A DNA stretch of 64,000 nucleotides, from positions 1 through 64,000 of the forward strand of contig DATLIX010000080.1 of NCBI GenBank assembly GCA_035539215.1, written 5' to 3'. The position numbers and the translations under genes were made by a program. How positions within the stretch are numbered: position 1 is the first letter of the stretch; the number at the start of each line of letters is the position of its first letter. This document shows positions 33,290 through 41,554 of the stretch, one piece after another. A model generated the notes under the pieces. That model saw only the letters and a program-made list of their open reading frames with translations. It was not told the DNA's origin and searched no databases. The DNA is from Dongia_B sp035539215 (GTDB lineage: Bacteria; Pseudomonadota; Alphaproteobacteria; Dongiales; Dongiaceae).

Positions 33290-34018
33290 ATGGCAGAATC
33301 TCGCAAAAGAGCCGTTGTGACGGGCGCGGGCAGCGGCATCGGCGCAGCGACGGCGAAGTTGCTGATGGCGCAGGGCTGGCAGGTGATCTGCCTCGACCGC
33401 GATCTCGAGGCGGCGACGAAGGTGGCCGGCGGCGGGCCGGTCATTACGCTCGACGTTTCGGATGAGGCGGCGGTCATCGGTGCTTTCGAACGCGTGAAGG
33501 ACATTTTCGGGGAGCTGGACGCGCTTGCGACCTGCGCCGGAATATTCGAAACGACGCCGTTCTTCGAGATCACCGCCGAAAAGTATCGCCGGATCCATGA
33601 CGTCAATGTCATCGGCACATTTCTGTGCCTGCGGGAGGGTGCGCGGTTGATGCGGGCCGGTGCCCGGATTTGCACGGTCGCCTCGGTTGCCGGATTGCGG
33701 GGAGGCGGGCTTTCAGGGACGGCAGCCTATGCCAGCAGCAAAGGCGCCATTCTGGCCCTGACCAAGAATGCTGCGCGCGTCCTCGGCCCCAAAGGTATCG
33801 CGGTCAACACCGTTGCGCCTGGTGTCATCGAAACCCCCTTCGTCGCGGGCCCGCTCGCGGAACCGGGGACGCGCCAAAGGCTGGAAGGGCTGACCTCCTT
33901 CAACCGCCTGGGTACGCCTGATGAAATCGCCGAAACGATCTGCTGGCTGCTGTCACCGAGCGCGTCTTATGTGCATGGCGCAACTTTGGTCGCCGATGGC
34001 GGCATGGTGATGTATTAG
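33290..34018 (+). CDS. SDR-family oxidoreductase
   Basis: 242-residue classical short-chain dehydrogenase. Cofactor motif TGAGSGIG (11-18), an acidic residue after beta-2 (LDRD) suggesting NAD preference, catalytic Ser132, Tyr147 and Lys151 (AYASSK), and C-terminal VADGGMVMY. The start at 33290 follows AGGAAAG. It is the last gene of the transporter operon, so it probably oxidises the imported sugar or polyol to a lactone that the propeller or MBL lactonases could open. Substrate unknown. Confidence 0.88.
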   Translation: MAESRKRAVVTGAGSGIGAATAKLLMAQGWQVICLDRDLEAATKVAGGGPVITLDVSDEAAVIGAFERVKDIFGELDALATCAGIFETTPFFEITAEKYRRIHDVNVIGTFLCLREGARLMRAGARICTVASVAGLRGGGLSGTAAYASSKGAILALTKNAARVLGPKGIAVNTVAPGVIETPFVAGPLAEPGTRQRLEGLTSFNRLGTPDEIAETICWLLSPSASYVHGATLVADGGMVMY

Positions 34019-34026
34019 AGCCGGAT

Positions 34027-34138
34027 CGTTTCAGATCGCATCACGCAGTGCTTCGATCTGAAACGTCAATCGGTCTCTATCCACATGATAGAGGACGATT
34101 CACGTTTTAAGCGGAAGCCAATTCCTGCCACTTAAAAC
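34027..34138. repeat. pair of inverted repeats after the ABC operon
   Basis: First hairpin: perfect 12-bp arms CGTTTCAGATCG (34027-34038) and CGATCTGAAACG (34054-34065). Second: GTTTTAAGCGG (34104-34114) and CCACTTAAAAC (34128-34138), one mismatch. Neither has a T-run. The block ends near CTCTAG and resembles the small mosaic intergenic elements seen repeatedly in alphaproteobacterial genomes. It may terminate the operon or be a dispersed repeat. Confidence 0.5.
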
Positions 34139-34232
34139 CATCGCACTCTAGGCCGCCGGCAGGCAGCAGCCGTTGCGCCGCGGCAAACGTGTCTCTTGCG
34201 GGACCGCCCGCGACCCTGCGACGTCGCATATG

Positions 34233-34802
34233 TCAGGCGCCCGTCAGCTGCTTTTCGGCCTGCTCCAGGATTGTCCTGGAGAGTTCCGGGTCGGTGACGA
34301 TACGCGATATCGCGATGGCACCGATCATGGTCGAGACGGCGACGATCGCGCGTCGCTTCGCCACGTCTTTCCGAAGATCATATTGTGCGGCAATCAGGTC
34401 GACCAACCGTAGAAAGCCTTCGGTCGCCACGTCGCGTGTAGATTGATCGGCACGCGCCAATTCGCTCGCATTGGCGGCCAAAAGACAGCCCGTTTCCGGG
34501 TGATCCCGATGTTCAGCCGACAAATATCGTGATGTGACGATTTCGGCGCCGTTCTGGCGGCCTCCTGCGTCGATCGCCTCAACGAAATTGTCAGTCAGGG
34601 TCCGAAGTGCCGCATCGCAGGCTTCTGCGACGAGCTCGTTCTTGGTGCGAAAATGGCGGTAGAACCCGCCATGCGTCAGGCCTGCGGCCGCCATCAGGTC
34701 GTTCAAACCAGTGCGCTCAATGCCGTTCTTGCGGAATTCCGCTGCGGCGGCTTCGACGATCCGCTCGCGCGTCTCGGCAGTCTCCTGCTTCGATTTCTTC
34801 AT
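34233..34802 (-). CDS. TetR/AcrR-family repressor of the adjacent RND pump
   Basis: 189 residues from ATG 34802. N-terminal TetR HTH (TRERIVEAAAAEFRKNGIERTGLNDLMAAAGLTHGGFYRHF) with the typical GLTHGGFYRHF recognition helix. The C-terminal ligand domain (ETGCLLAANASELARADQSTRD) resembles the NemR/AcuR-like TetR_C groups. It is transcribed divergently from the RND adaptor gene, with palindromic sites between them, the classic efflux-repressor arrangement. The inducer is probably an exported toxic compound. Confidence 0.9.
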   Translation of the reverse strand: MKKSKQETAETRERIVEAAAAEFRKNGIERTGLNDLMAAAGLTHGGFYRHFRTKNELVAEACDAALRTLTDNFVEAIDAGGRQNGAEIVTSRYLSAEHRDHPETGCLLAANASELARADQSTRDVATEGFLRLVDLIAAQYDLRKDVAKRRAIVAVSTMIGAIAISRIVTDPELSRTILEQAEKQLTGA

Positions 34803-34850
34803 TTCGTGAGCCTGTTCTGCAAGGAAATTTACAGCACAACCTAAAACCGG

Positions 34851-34899
34851 TTGACTTTTAGATGTTATCAGACATCTATAAAGATGTCGATCGACATCT
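34851..34899. promoter_or_regulatory. twin palindromic operators and candidate promoter between TetR gene and RND operon
   Basis: TAGATGT-N6-ACATCTA (34859-34878) and a perfect 18-bp palindrome AGATGTCGATCGACATCT (34882-34899) share the AGATGT/ACATCT half-sites. A TTGACT -35-like hexamer (34851-34856) and a TATAAA-like -10 region (34877-34882, suboptimal spacing) overlap them, so a bound TetR dimer would block RND transcription and probably its own. Confidence 0.7.
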
Positions 34900-34920
34900 A
34901 AATTGTCAAGGCTCGCCATA

Positions 34921-36042
34921 ATGTCGGAGCTGCCTATGTTCTCGCACCTGTCCCGCTCAGCCGCGATGCTGTCCATGTCATTGGCGGCATTCGGTTTATC
35001 CGCCTGCAAGCCCGAGCCGGAAATGGCTGCCGCCGATGTCCGCACGCAAGACCGACTGGTTGCGGTGACGACAGTGCAGCCCGGCGGCGGCTATCAGCAG
35101 GCCTATACCGGTCTTGTTGCGGCACGCGTCCAAAGCGATCTCGGTTTCCGGGTGCATGGCAAGGTGCTGCAGCGCTTTGTCGATGTCGGACAGACCGTTC
35201 ACGCGGGCGACCCGCTGATGCGCATCGACGACAATGACCTGGTGCTGGCGATCGCCGACAAGCAGCAGGCGGTGTCGGCAGCAAAGGCGCGGGTGATCCA
35301 GACCTCGGCGGATGAAATTCGCTATCGGAATCTCTATCCAACCGGCGCGACATCGAAGGAGAGTTACGAAAAGGCGAAGGCCGATGCAGACAGCGCGCGG
35401 GCCGAACTCGCAGCCGCCGAGGCGCTGGTCCAGGTGGCACGAAACCAAAGCAACTACGCGGTCCTGCTCGCCGATGCGGACGGTACCGTCGTCGAGACAT
35501 TGGCAGAGCCCGGCCAGGTCGTGGATGCGGGCCAGATCGTCGTGAGATTGGCGCATGCCGGGCCCCGCGAGGCCGCGGTTTATCTGCCCGAAGCCAATCG
35601 GCCGGCGCTTGGATCGGTTGCCGAGGCGAATTTGTATGGCGCGGATAATGTGAAGGGAACGGCACGTCTGCGCCAGCTATCGGATGCGGCGGACCCGAAG
35701 ACGCGTACCTATGAGGCGCGCTACGTGCTGGAAGGCGATGCGGCCAAGGCGCCGCTGGGGGCCACGATCACGATCCGCATCAAGAGCGACGTGTCGGGCG
35801 CACCGACGGAAGTGCCGCTGGGCGCGATCGACGACGAGGGAAATGGCCCGGGGATTTGGGTCATCGATACGAAGACACTCAAGGTCGGTTGGCGGCCTGT
35901 CAAGATTGCAAGGTTCGGCGAGGAGATTGCGCTCCTGGCTGAGGGAGCAACGCCCGGCGAGCAAATTGTCGCTATTGGCGGCCACTACCTGCATGAAGGC
36001 GATCAGGTTCGGTTGGTAGGGGAAAAGGCGGCGATGCGATGA
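34921..36042 (+). CDS. RND efflux periplasmic adaptor lipoprotein
   Basis: 373 residues. N-terminal lipoprotein signal with lipobox LSAC (Cys29), then the membrane-fusion-protein layout: barrel-sandwich lipoyl halves (GKVLQRFVDVGQTVHAGDPLMRID and the matching DGTVVETLAEPGQVVDAG) flanking a helical hairpin (about 95-165), then beta-barrel and membrane-proximal domains. It bridges the inner-membrane pump to an outer-membrane channel; no outer-membrane factor gene lies here. ATG 34921 is favoured by an AAGG; 34936 is an alternative. ATGA overlap with the pump gene. Confidence 0.92.
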   Translation: MSELPMFSHLSRSAAMLSMSLAAFGLSACKPEPEMAAADVRTQDRLVAVTTVQPGGGYQQAYTGLVAARVQSDLGFRVHGKVLQRFVDVGQTVHAGDPLMRIDDNDLVLAIADKQQAVSAAKARVIQTSADEIRYRNLYPTGATSKESYEKAKADADSARAELAAAEALVQVARNQSNYAVLLADADGTVVETLAEPGQVVDAGQIVVRLAHAGPREAAVYLPEANRPALGSVAEANLYGADNVKGTARLRQLSDAADPKTRTYEARYVLEGDAAKAPLGATITIRIKSDVSGAPTEVPLGAIDDEGNGPGIWVIDTKTLKVGWRPVKIARFGEEIALLAEGATPGEQIVAIGGHYLHEGDQVRLVGEKAAMR

Positions 36043-39000
36043 CACGCTTCAACCTGTCGGCACTCGCCGTCCGCGAGCGCGCGGTGACGCTCTTCATGAT
36101 CATCGCGCTGACGATCGCCGGTATCTATGCCTTCATCAATCTGGGCCGCGCCGAGGACCCGCCCTTCACGATCAAGATCTTGACGGTATCGGCCTCCTGG
36201 CCGGGCGCTACGGCGCAGGAGATGCAGGATCTCGTGGCGGACCGCCTGGAAAAACGCTTGCAGGAACTTCGCTGGTACGACCGGGTCGAGACCTATACCC
36301 GTCCAGGTCTCATGCTGATGAAACTCTTCCTCAAGGATTCAACGCCGCCCCAGGACGTGCCCGAGGAATTCTACCAAGCGCGAAAGAAGCTGGGTGACGA
36401 GGCGCACAGCCTGCCGGCCGGGATCGTGGGGCCCGTTATCAACGATGAGTATTCGGACATCGATTTCGCGGTCTATTCCATTGAGGCCCGCGGCCTGCCC
36501 GATCGCCTGCTTGCCCGACAGGCCGAATCCGTGCGTGAGCGTCTTCTGCATGTGCCCGGCGTCAAGAAGGTCAGCATCATGGGAGAACGACCGGAACGGA
36601 TCTATGTGAATTTCACGAATTCGAAGCTGGTGACCCTGGGCGTCAAGCCGCAGGACGTTTTCGCAGCGCTCAAGGACCAGAATCTTGTTACCCCGGCCGG
36701 TTCCATCGAGACCAGCGGCCCTCAGATCTTCGTGCGGATCGATGGCGCTTTCGACGATCTGCAGAAAATCAGGGATACGCCGATCGTTTCGGGAGCGAGG
36801 CTGCTGAAGGTTTCGGATGTCGCGGAGGTGGAGCGCGGGTATGAGGACCCGCCGACATTCCTGACCCGCCACAACGGTGCCGAGGCACTGATCCTGACGG
36901 TGGTCATGCAGGAGGGTTGGAACGGCCTGACCCTGGGTAAGGCACTGGAGGACGCGGAGAAATCCTTCAACGCCGATTTGCCTGCGGGTGTTACGCTCAG
37001 CAAGGTCACCGACCAGGCGGTGAACATCAGGGAAGCGATCAACGAGTTCATGCTCAAGTTCTTCGTTGCCTTGACCGTGGTCATGTTCGTCAGCGTGATC
37101 AGCCTGGGGTGGCGGGTCGGCATCGTCGTTGCTGCTGCGGTTCCCCTGACGCTCGCCACCGTCCTTGTCATCATGATGATAAGCAACCGTGTTCTCGATC
37201 GGGTGACGCTGGGAGCGCTGATCATCTCCCTCGGGCTGCTGGTAGACGATGCGATCATCGCCATCGAGATGATGGTGGTGAAGTTGGAGGAGGGGCTGGA
37301 CCGGATCGCGGCGGCTTCTTACGCCTGGAGCCATACTGCCGCACCCATGCTCTCCGGTACGCTTGTCACGATCATCGGCTTCATGCCCGTCGGCTTTGCC
37401 AAGTCGACCGCGGGCGAGTATGCGGGCAATATTTTCTGGGTCACGGGATATGCCTTAATCACGTCATGGCTGGTCGCGGTCGTCTTCACGCCCTATCTGG
37501 GGGTGGCCTTGCTCCCCAAGATCAAGAAGGTGGAGGGTGGCCATGCGCATATCTACTCGAGCCCGCGCTATAACCGGTTCCGGCGTGCAGTCGTATGGTG
37601 CGTCCGCCATAAATTCATCGTTGCCGGCCTGGTGATTGCGTCATTTCTTGCGGCTGGCGCCGGTATGACGCTGGTGAAGAAGCAGTTCTTTCCCAATTCT
37701 GATCGGCCTGAATTGCTGGTCGAGGTCCAGATGCCGGAGGGGACCAGCATCGAGGCGACGGATGCCGTCGCGAAGAAGGTAGAGGCCTGGCTCAAAAACC
37801 AGCCCGAAGCCAAGATCGTCACGACCTATGTCGGCGCCGGCGCACCACGCTTCTTTATCTCCTACAATCCGGAACTGCCGGACCCATCCTTTGCCAAGAT
37901 TATCGTTCTGACGCCTGATGCCGAGGCGCGCGACCAGTTGAAATTGCGGCTGCGCGAGCAGATCGCCGCGGGAATAGCGCCGGAAGCCCGGGTGCGGGTC
38001 GGGCAACTCGTTTTTGGCCCGTACCAGCACTATCTCGTGAGCTTCCGGGTGATGGGGCCAGATGCCGGCGTTCTGCGCGATGTCGCCGCCAAGGTCGAAG
38101 CTGTCGTTCGCGCAAATCCGCATACGCGAGAGGTGAATACCGACTGGGGCGAACGGGCGCCGACGACGCATTTCGTGGTCGACCAGCAGCGCCTGCAGCT
38201 TATCGGCCTGACGCCGTCCGAGGTCGCGGATCAGCTGCAGTTCCTGCTGACCGGTACGATGGTCACGCAAGTGCGCGAGAATATCCGCACCGTCGACCTC
38301 GTCGCGCGCAGCAGCGATCCGGCCCGCCTTGATCCCGCGAAACTCGGCGATCTCACTTTGGTCAATCGTGACGGGCGTTTGATCCCGGTCAACCAGGTCG
38401 GTCATCTCGAAGTGCGTTCGGAAGATCCGATTTTATGGCGCCGCGACAGAATCCCGACAATCACCGTTCAAAGCGATATCGACGAAGCCATGCAGCCGCC
38501 GGAAGTGTCGATGGAGATCGAGACGGCGTTGAAGCCGCTCGAGGCGTCCTTGCCCGCCGGGTACCATATCGAAACCGGCGGCAATATCGAGGATTCGGCC
38601 AAGGCGAATAACGCGCTTGCGCCGGTCTTCCCGGTGATGATCGCCCTGATCTTGTTCGTGCTCGTCCTGCAGGTGCGTTCGATCTCGGGCATGTTCATGG
38701 TCTTTCTCACCGCACCCCTGGGGCTTGTTGGAACGGTGCCGATCCTGCTGGCATTCCATCAGCCGTTCGGCTTCAACACCATCCTCGGGCTTCTCGGATT
38801 ATCCGGCATCCTGATGCGCAATACGCTGATCCTGATCGGGCAGATCCACGTGAACCAGGCGGCGGGGCTGACCACCTACCATGCTGTCGTCGAGGCGACA
38901 GTACAGCGTGCGAGGCCGGTTCTCCTGACGGCGCTGGCGGCGGTCCTTGCCTTCATTCCGCTGACCCAATCGATCTTCTGGGGCTCACTGGCCTATACGC

Positions 39001-39158
39001 TGATCGGCGGAACGGCTGCGGGGACGGTTCTGATCTTGATGTTCCTGCCGGCACTCTATGCCATCTGGTTCAAGGTGCGGCCGGATCGGGTGGAACAGCC
39101 GGATCAAGCGGATTCGGTCCATCTCCCGGTCCAGCCGTCCGAAGCCGCGGCCGAGTGA
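36039..39158 (+). CDS. RND multidrug efflux permease (AcrB/MexF-like)
   Basis: 1039 residues, the standard size for HAE-RND pumps. First helix after FNLSALAVRERAVTLFMIIAL, two large periplasmic loops, and helix 4 with the proton-relay acidic pair (LGLLVDDAIIAIEMMV), then GTLVTIIGFMPVG. The closing helices include LGLSGILMRNTLILIGQI and GTAAGTVLILMFLPALYAIWF. It exports lipophilic compounds by proton antiport together with the adaptor encoded upstream. The sequence type (VRERAVTLFMI, LGRAEDPPF) matches the NolG/MexW-like HAE1 group found next to TetR genes. Confidence 0.93.
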   Translation: MTRFNLSALAVRERAVTLFMIIALTIAGIYAFINLGRAEDPPFTIKILTVSASWPGATAQEMQDLVADRLEKRLQELRWYDRVETYTRPGLMLMKLFLKDSTPPQDVPEEFYQARKKLGDEAHSLPAGIVGPVINDEYSDIDFAVYSIEARGLPDRLLARQAESVRERLLHVPGVKKVSIMGERPERIYVNFTNSKLVTLGVKPQDVFAALKDQNLVTPAGSIETSGPQIFVRIDGAFDDLQKIRDTPIVSGARLLKVSDVAEVERGYEDPPTFLTRHNGAEALILTVVMQEGWNGLTLGKALEDAEKSFNADLPAGVTLSKVTDQAVNIREAINEFMLKFFVALTVVMFVSVISLGWRVGIVVAAAVPLTLATVLVIMMISNRVLDRVTLGALIISLGLLVDDAIIAIEMMVVKLEEGLDRIAAASYAWSHTAAPMLSGTLVTIIGFMPVGFAKSTAGEYAGNIFWVTGYALITSWLVAVVFTPYLGVALLPKIKKVEGGHAHIYSSPRYNRFRRAVVWCVRHKFIVAGLVIASFLAAGAGMTLVKKQFFPNSDRPELLVEVQMPEGTSIEATDAVAKKVEAWLKNQPEAKIVTTYVGAGAPRFFISYNPELPDPSFAKIIVLTPDAEARDQLKLRLREQIAAGIAPEARVRVGQLVFGPYQHYLVSFRVMGPDAGVLRDVAAKVEAVVRANPHTREVNTDWGERAPTTHFVVDQQRLQLIGLTPSEVADQLQFLLTGTMVTQVRENIRTVDLVARSSDPARLDPAKLGDLTLVNRDGRLIPVNQVGHLEVRSEDPILWRRDRIPTITVQSDIDEAMQPPEVSMEIETALKPLEASLPAGYHIETGGNIEDSAKANNALAPVFPVMIALILFVLVLQVRSISGMFMVFLTAPLGLVGTVPILLAFHQPFGFNTILGLLGLSGILMRNTLILIGQIHVNQAAGLTTYHAVVEATVQRARPVLLTALAAVLAFIPLTQSIFWGSLAYTLIGGTAAGTVLILMFLPALYAIWFKVRPDRVEQPDQADSVHLPVQPSEAAAE

Positions 39159-39259
39159 AGGACGATCGCGGGGCAGAAGGCGCTGCAAGAAATGCAAGCG
39201 CGTGGAAATCGCCGCCATGGCAATTGGCGCCCGATTTCGCGTCATACGACTGGCGGCTG

Positions 39260-39991
39260 TCAGGCCTTCGCCTTGCGACCGTAATGCGCCTGCAGGCTCT
39301 GGACGATTTCTTCCAGCTTGCTGCGATCCATCAGGAACAGGTTGCGGCCTTTGCGCTTCAGCAGGCCGGACGGATAGAGTTGGCTGATGGCGCGATTGAC
39401 TGTCTCGCGCGTGGTGCTGGTCAGGCTGGCGATCTCGTGCATCGGGGGCAGGGGGCGCACCACCCACAGGCCGGGCACGGCGGCATCCGGCTGGGCCATG
39501 CGCAGCAATTCGGCATAGACGCGCTGCGCCGCCTGCAGCGTCGACAGTTCCATGATGCGCAGGCCGCTGGTGCGCACCACAGCCGCCAGCCGCTGCAGCA
39601 GGCAGAAGCTGACCGGGCCGTTCTCATGCAGCAGTTCGAGGAAGACATCCGGCGCCATGATGGCGAGATCGGTCTTTTCGACCGCCGTCGCGCTGGCCGA
39701 GCGCGGTTCTTCGTCGATCGCCGCCAGTTCGCCGAAGAAATCGCCCGCCTTGCGGGTGGCCAGGGTCACTTCCCGGCCGGCGCCGGAAAAGGTGACGATG
39801 GCGACCGAGCCCTTGAGGATGAAGAACACGTCGCGGCTGTCGCCGCCCTTGTCGAGGATCGTCTCGCCACGGTTATAGCTGCGCCAGCGGCAGCGGCTGG
39901 AGAGCGCCTTGATCTGGTCGTCGCTGAGGGAACGCAGCAAGTGAAAGCCGCGCAAAGACTTTTCCGTGGTGGTCGTTAATGTTGATGACAT
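39260..39991 (-). CDS. Crp/Fnr-family transcriptional regulator
   Basis: 243 residues from ATG 39991. An in-frame TTG at 40030 is unlikely. The N-terminal cyclic-nucleotide-binding fold has the phosphate-binding cassette FGELAAIDEEPRSASATA with the Arg-Ser pair kept, so cAMP or cGMP binding is plausible. The C-terminal winged HTH is IASLTSTTRETVNRAISQL. It lacks the Cys cluster of FNR. It is convergent with the RND pump. A nucleotide cyclase is encoded in this window at 55508-57628, but a functional link is only a possibility. Confidence 0.88.
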   Translation of the reverse strand: MSSTLTTTTEKSLRGFHLLRSLSDDQIKALSSRCRWRSYNRGETILDKGGDSRDVFFILKGSVAIVTFSGAGREVTLATRKAGDFFGELAAIDEEPRSASATAVEKTDLAIMAPDVFLELLHENGPVSFCLLQRLAAVVRTSGLRIMELSTLQAAQRVYAELLRMAQPDAAVPGLWVVRPLPPMHEIASLTSTTRETVNRAISQLYPSGLLKRKGRNLFLMDRSKLEEIVQSLQAHYGRKAKA

Positions 39992-40324
39992 GGTCCCCAA
40001 GATCTCTCGTCCATCGATCGACGACCCCAAGCATGGTCAATCGGCATCATCGATGCTTTGACGCTTCGTTACACGGCCGGGGCGCGGCAGTCATAGCACG
40101 GCTGGCTTGAAAGTTCGAGAGGCGTGGGCTGCGGCAGGATCGCGCGCGATCGAGTTGCGCAACGTAAGGCCGTATTGAGCTGGGCCGCGCGCGGGGGAAT
40201 AGAGGCCGCTGCCATGAGGAATTCTTTCGGCTCCCTAACCTCTTGAATACGGGCGATTAAATCTTCAGCCGAAAGGGCCTGTACACGCAAGGGTGAGTAA
40301 TCGAACTTTTGGTGGAGACTGGCT

Positions 40325-41218
40325 TCAGCTGACCTGTGCGACCGGACGCTGCATGCGGCGGGATTCGGCAATGATGTTCCAGGCCACCGCGGTGACCACC
40401 AGGGCCCCGCCGACAGCGGCATAGAAGCCTGGATTCTCGCCCAGGAAGACCAGCACCCAGATCGGGCCCAGGATGCATTCCAGCAGGCCGATCAGTGACG
40501 CTTCCCCCGCCGGGATAAGGCGGGCGCCGAAGGAAAAGCAGATGAGGCCGACCGCCAGCTGCCCGGCGCCGAACAGGAACAGCAGGCCGATATTGGCGGC
40601 GTCGGCATCGCCCGGGCTGCCCCAGATCGCTCCCACCACCGCCATGATGAGGCCGGAAAGGCAGCAGGCGGGGGTCATGCGGATCTGCTGGAAGCGGCGG
40701 GTCACAACCGTTGCCACGGCGAGCGAGCAGGCGATGACGGCGGCGAGCAGCAGGCCGGCGGGGTCCGCCGCCATGTCGTGCTGCGAGACCATGAGGGTGA
40801 CGCCGGCCAGGGCCAGGAGCATGGCGAGGCCGCGGGTGACAGAGATCGGCTCGCGCATCCACAGAAAGGCGATCAGGCCGGCAATCAGCGGCGCGGTGCT
40901 CTGGATGACCAGGATCGTCGCCACGGTGGTATGGCGCAGCGCGATGATGAAGCTGATGGAGGCGGCGCTGAAACAGAGGGCGACAACCAAGCCCGGCAGC
41001 CCCTGCCGGCGGAACAGCGACCAGCTTTGCCGACCGTCGCGCCACAGCAGGAAGGCCAGCAGGCAGGCGGCGGAAAAACCGCCGCGCCAGCAGACCTGGG
41101 TCCAGGCATCGACGGTGATGAAACGCGCGATGAGGCCGCCGGTGCTCCAGCAGACCGCGGCTGCGGCGACCAGAATGACGCCGCGGCGATGGGTCTGGGC
41201 ATTTGCTGTTTCGATCAT
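40325..41218 (-). CDS. EamA-family (DMT) transporter
   Basis: 297 residues, essentially ten hydrophobic helices in two EamA repeats (VLVAAAAVCWSTGGLIARF to GVTLMVSQ, and LLLAAVIACSLAVATVVTRR to AVAWNIIAESRR). The DMT superfamily exports or exchanges amino acids and metabolites. Typical landmarks are the ALRHTTVATILVIQSTAPLI and PAGEASLIGLLECILGPIWV segments. Substrate unknown. It is transcribed alone. Confidence 0.88.
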   Translation of the reverse strand: MIETANAQTHRRGVILVAAAAVCWSTGGLIARFITVDAWTQVCWRGGFSAACLLAFLLWRDGRQSWSLFRRQGLPGLVVALCFSAASISFIIALRHTTVATILVIQSTAPLIAGLIAFLWMREPISVTRGLAMLLALAGVTLMVSQHDMAADPAGLLLAAVIACSLAVATVVTRRFQQIRMTPACCLSGLIMAVVGAIWGSPGDADAANIGLLFLFGAGQLAVGLICFSFGARLIPAGEASLIGLLECILGPIWVLVFLGENPGFYAAVGGALVVTAVAWNIIAESRRMQRPVAQVS

Positions 41219-41554
41219 CTATTCCCCCGCGGTGTATCGCTGCGCTTTCTTGTCTTCGGGCTTGTCATCGCCCGATCGCCCGGCCGGATCGCTCCCGCGC
41301 AATCCATCTTCCGCCTGCCCATCTTCGGTCTGTGGGCGGTTGCCGGCGGGATCGCCGCTTGGCTCAGCGTTCCGACTGTCGCGTCATCGGCGCGCCGTCG
41401 CAAGCGCGGTGGATGCATGCGCGTGCCACTTGTGCCGCATGGCGGTGGGCCTTGCCAAGCGGCATCTCCTGTGAGCGGCCGATCGCGCGACATGACAAAT
41501 CGGCAGGCGACCCTTATGCTCCGGCCAACTGCATTTCAGGTGGGACTCGACCAG
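41219..41554. other. 336-bp divergent gap between EamA and lytic transglycosylase genes
   Basis: No distinct gene. The transglycosylase frame is open leftwards through this stretch (in-frame ATGs at 41492 and 41516), but the lipoprotein signal argues for the start at 41555. Promoters for both flanking genes are expected here. Confidence 0.4.

Noticed and set aside
40031..40324. Reverse frame of about 48-118 codons upstream of the Crp/Fnr gene
   Set aside because: No ribosome site at any start, no hydrophobic or domain pattern; treated as empty intergenic DNA.
40778..41554. Leftward extension of the lytic transglycosylase frame
   Set aside because: It overlaps the EamA transporter on the other strand and has no homologous sequence; the lipoprotein signal begins at 41555.
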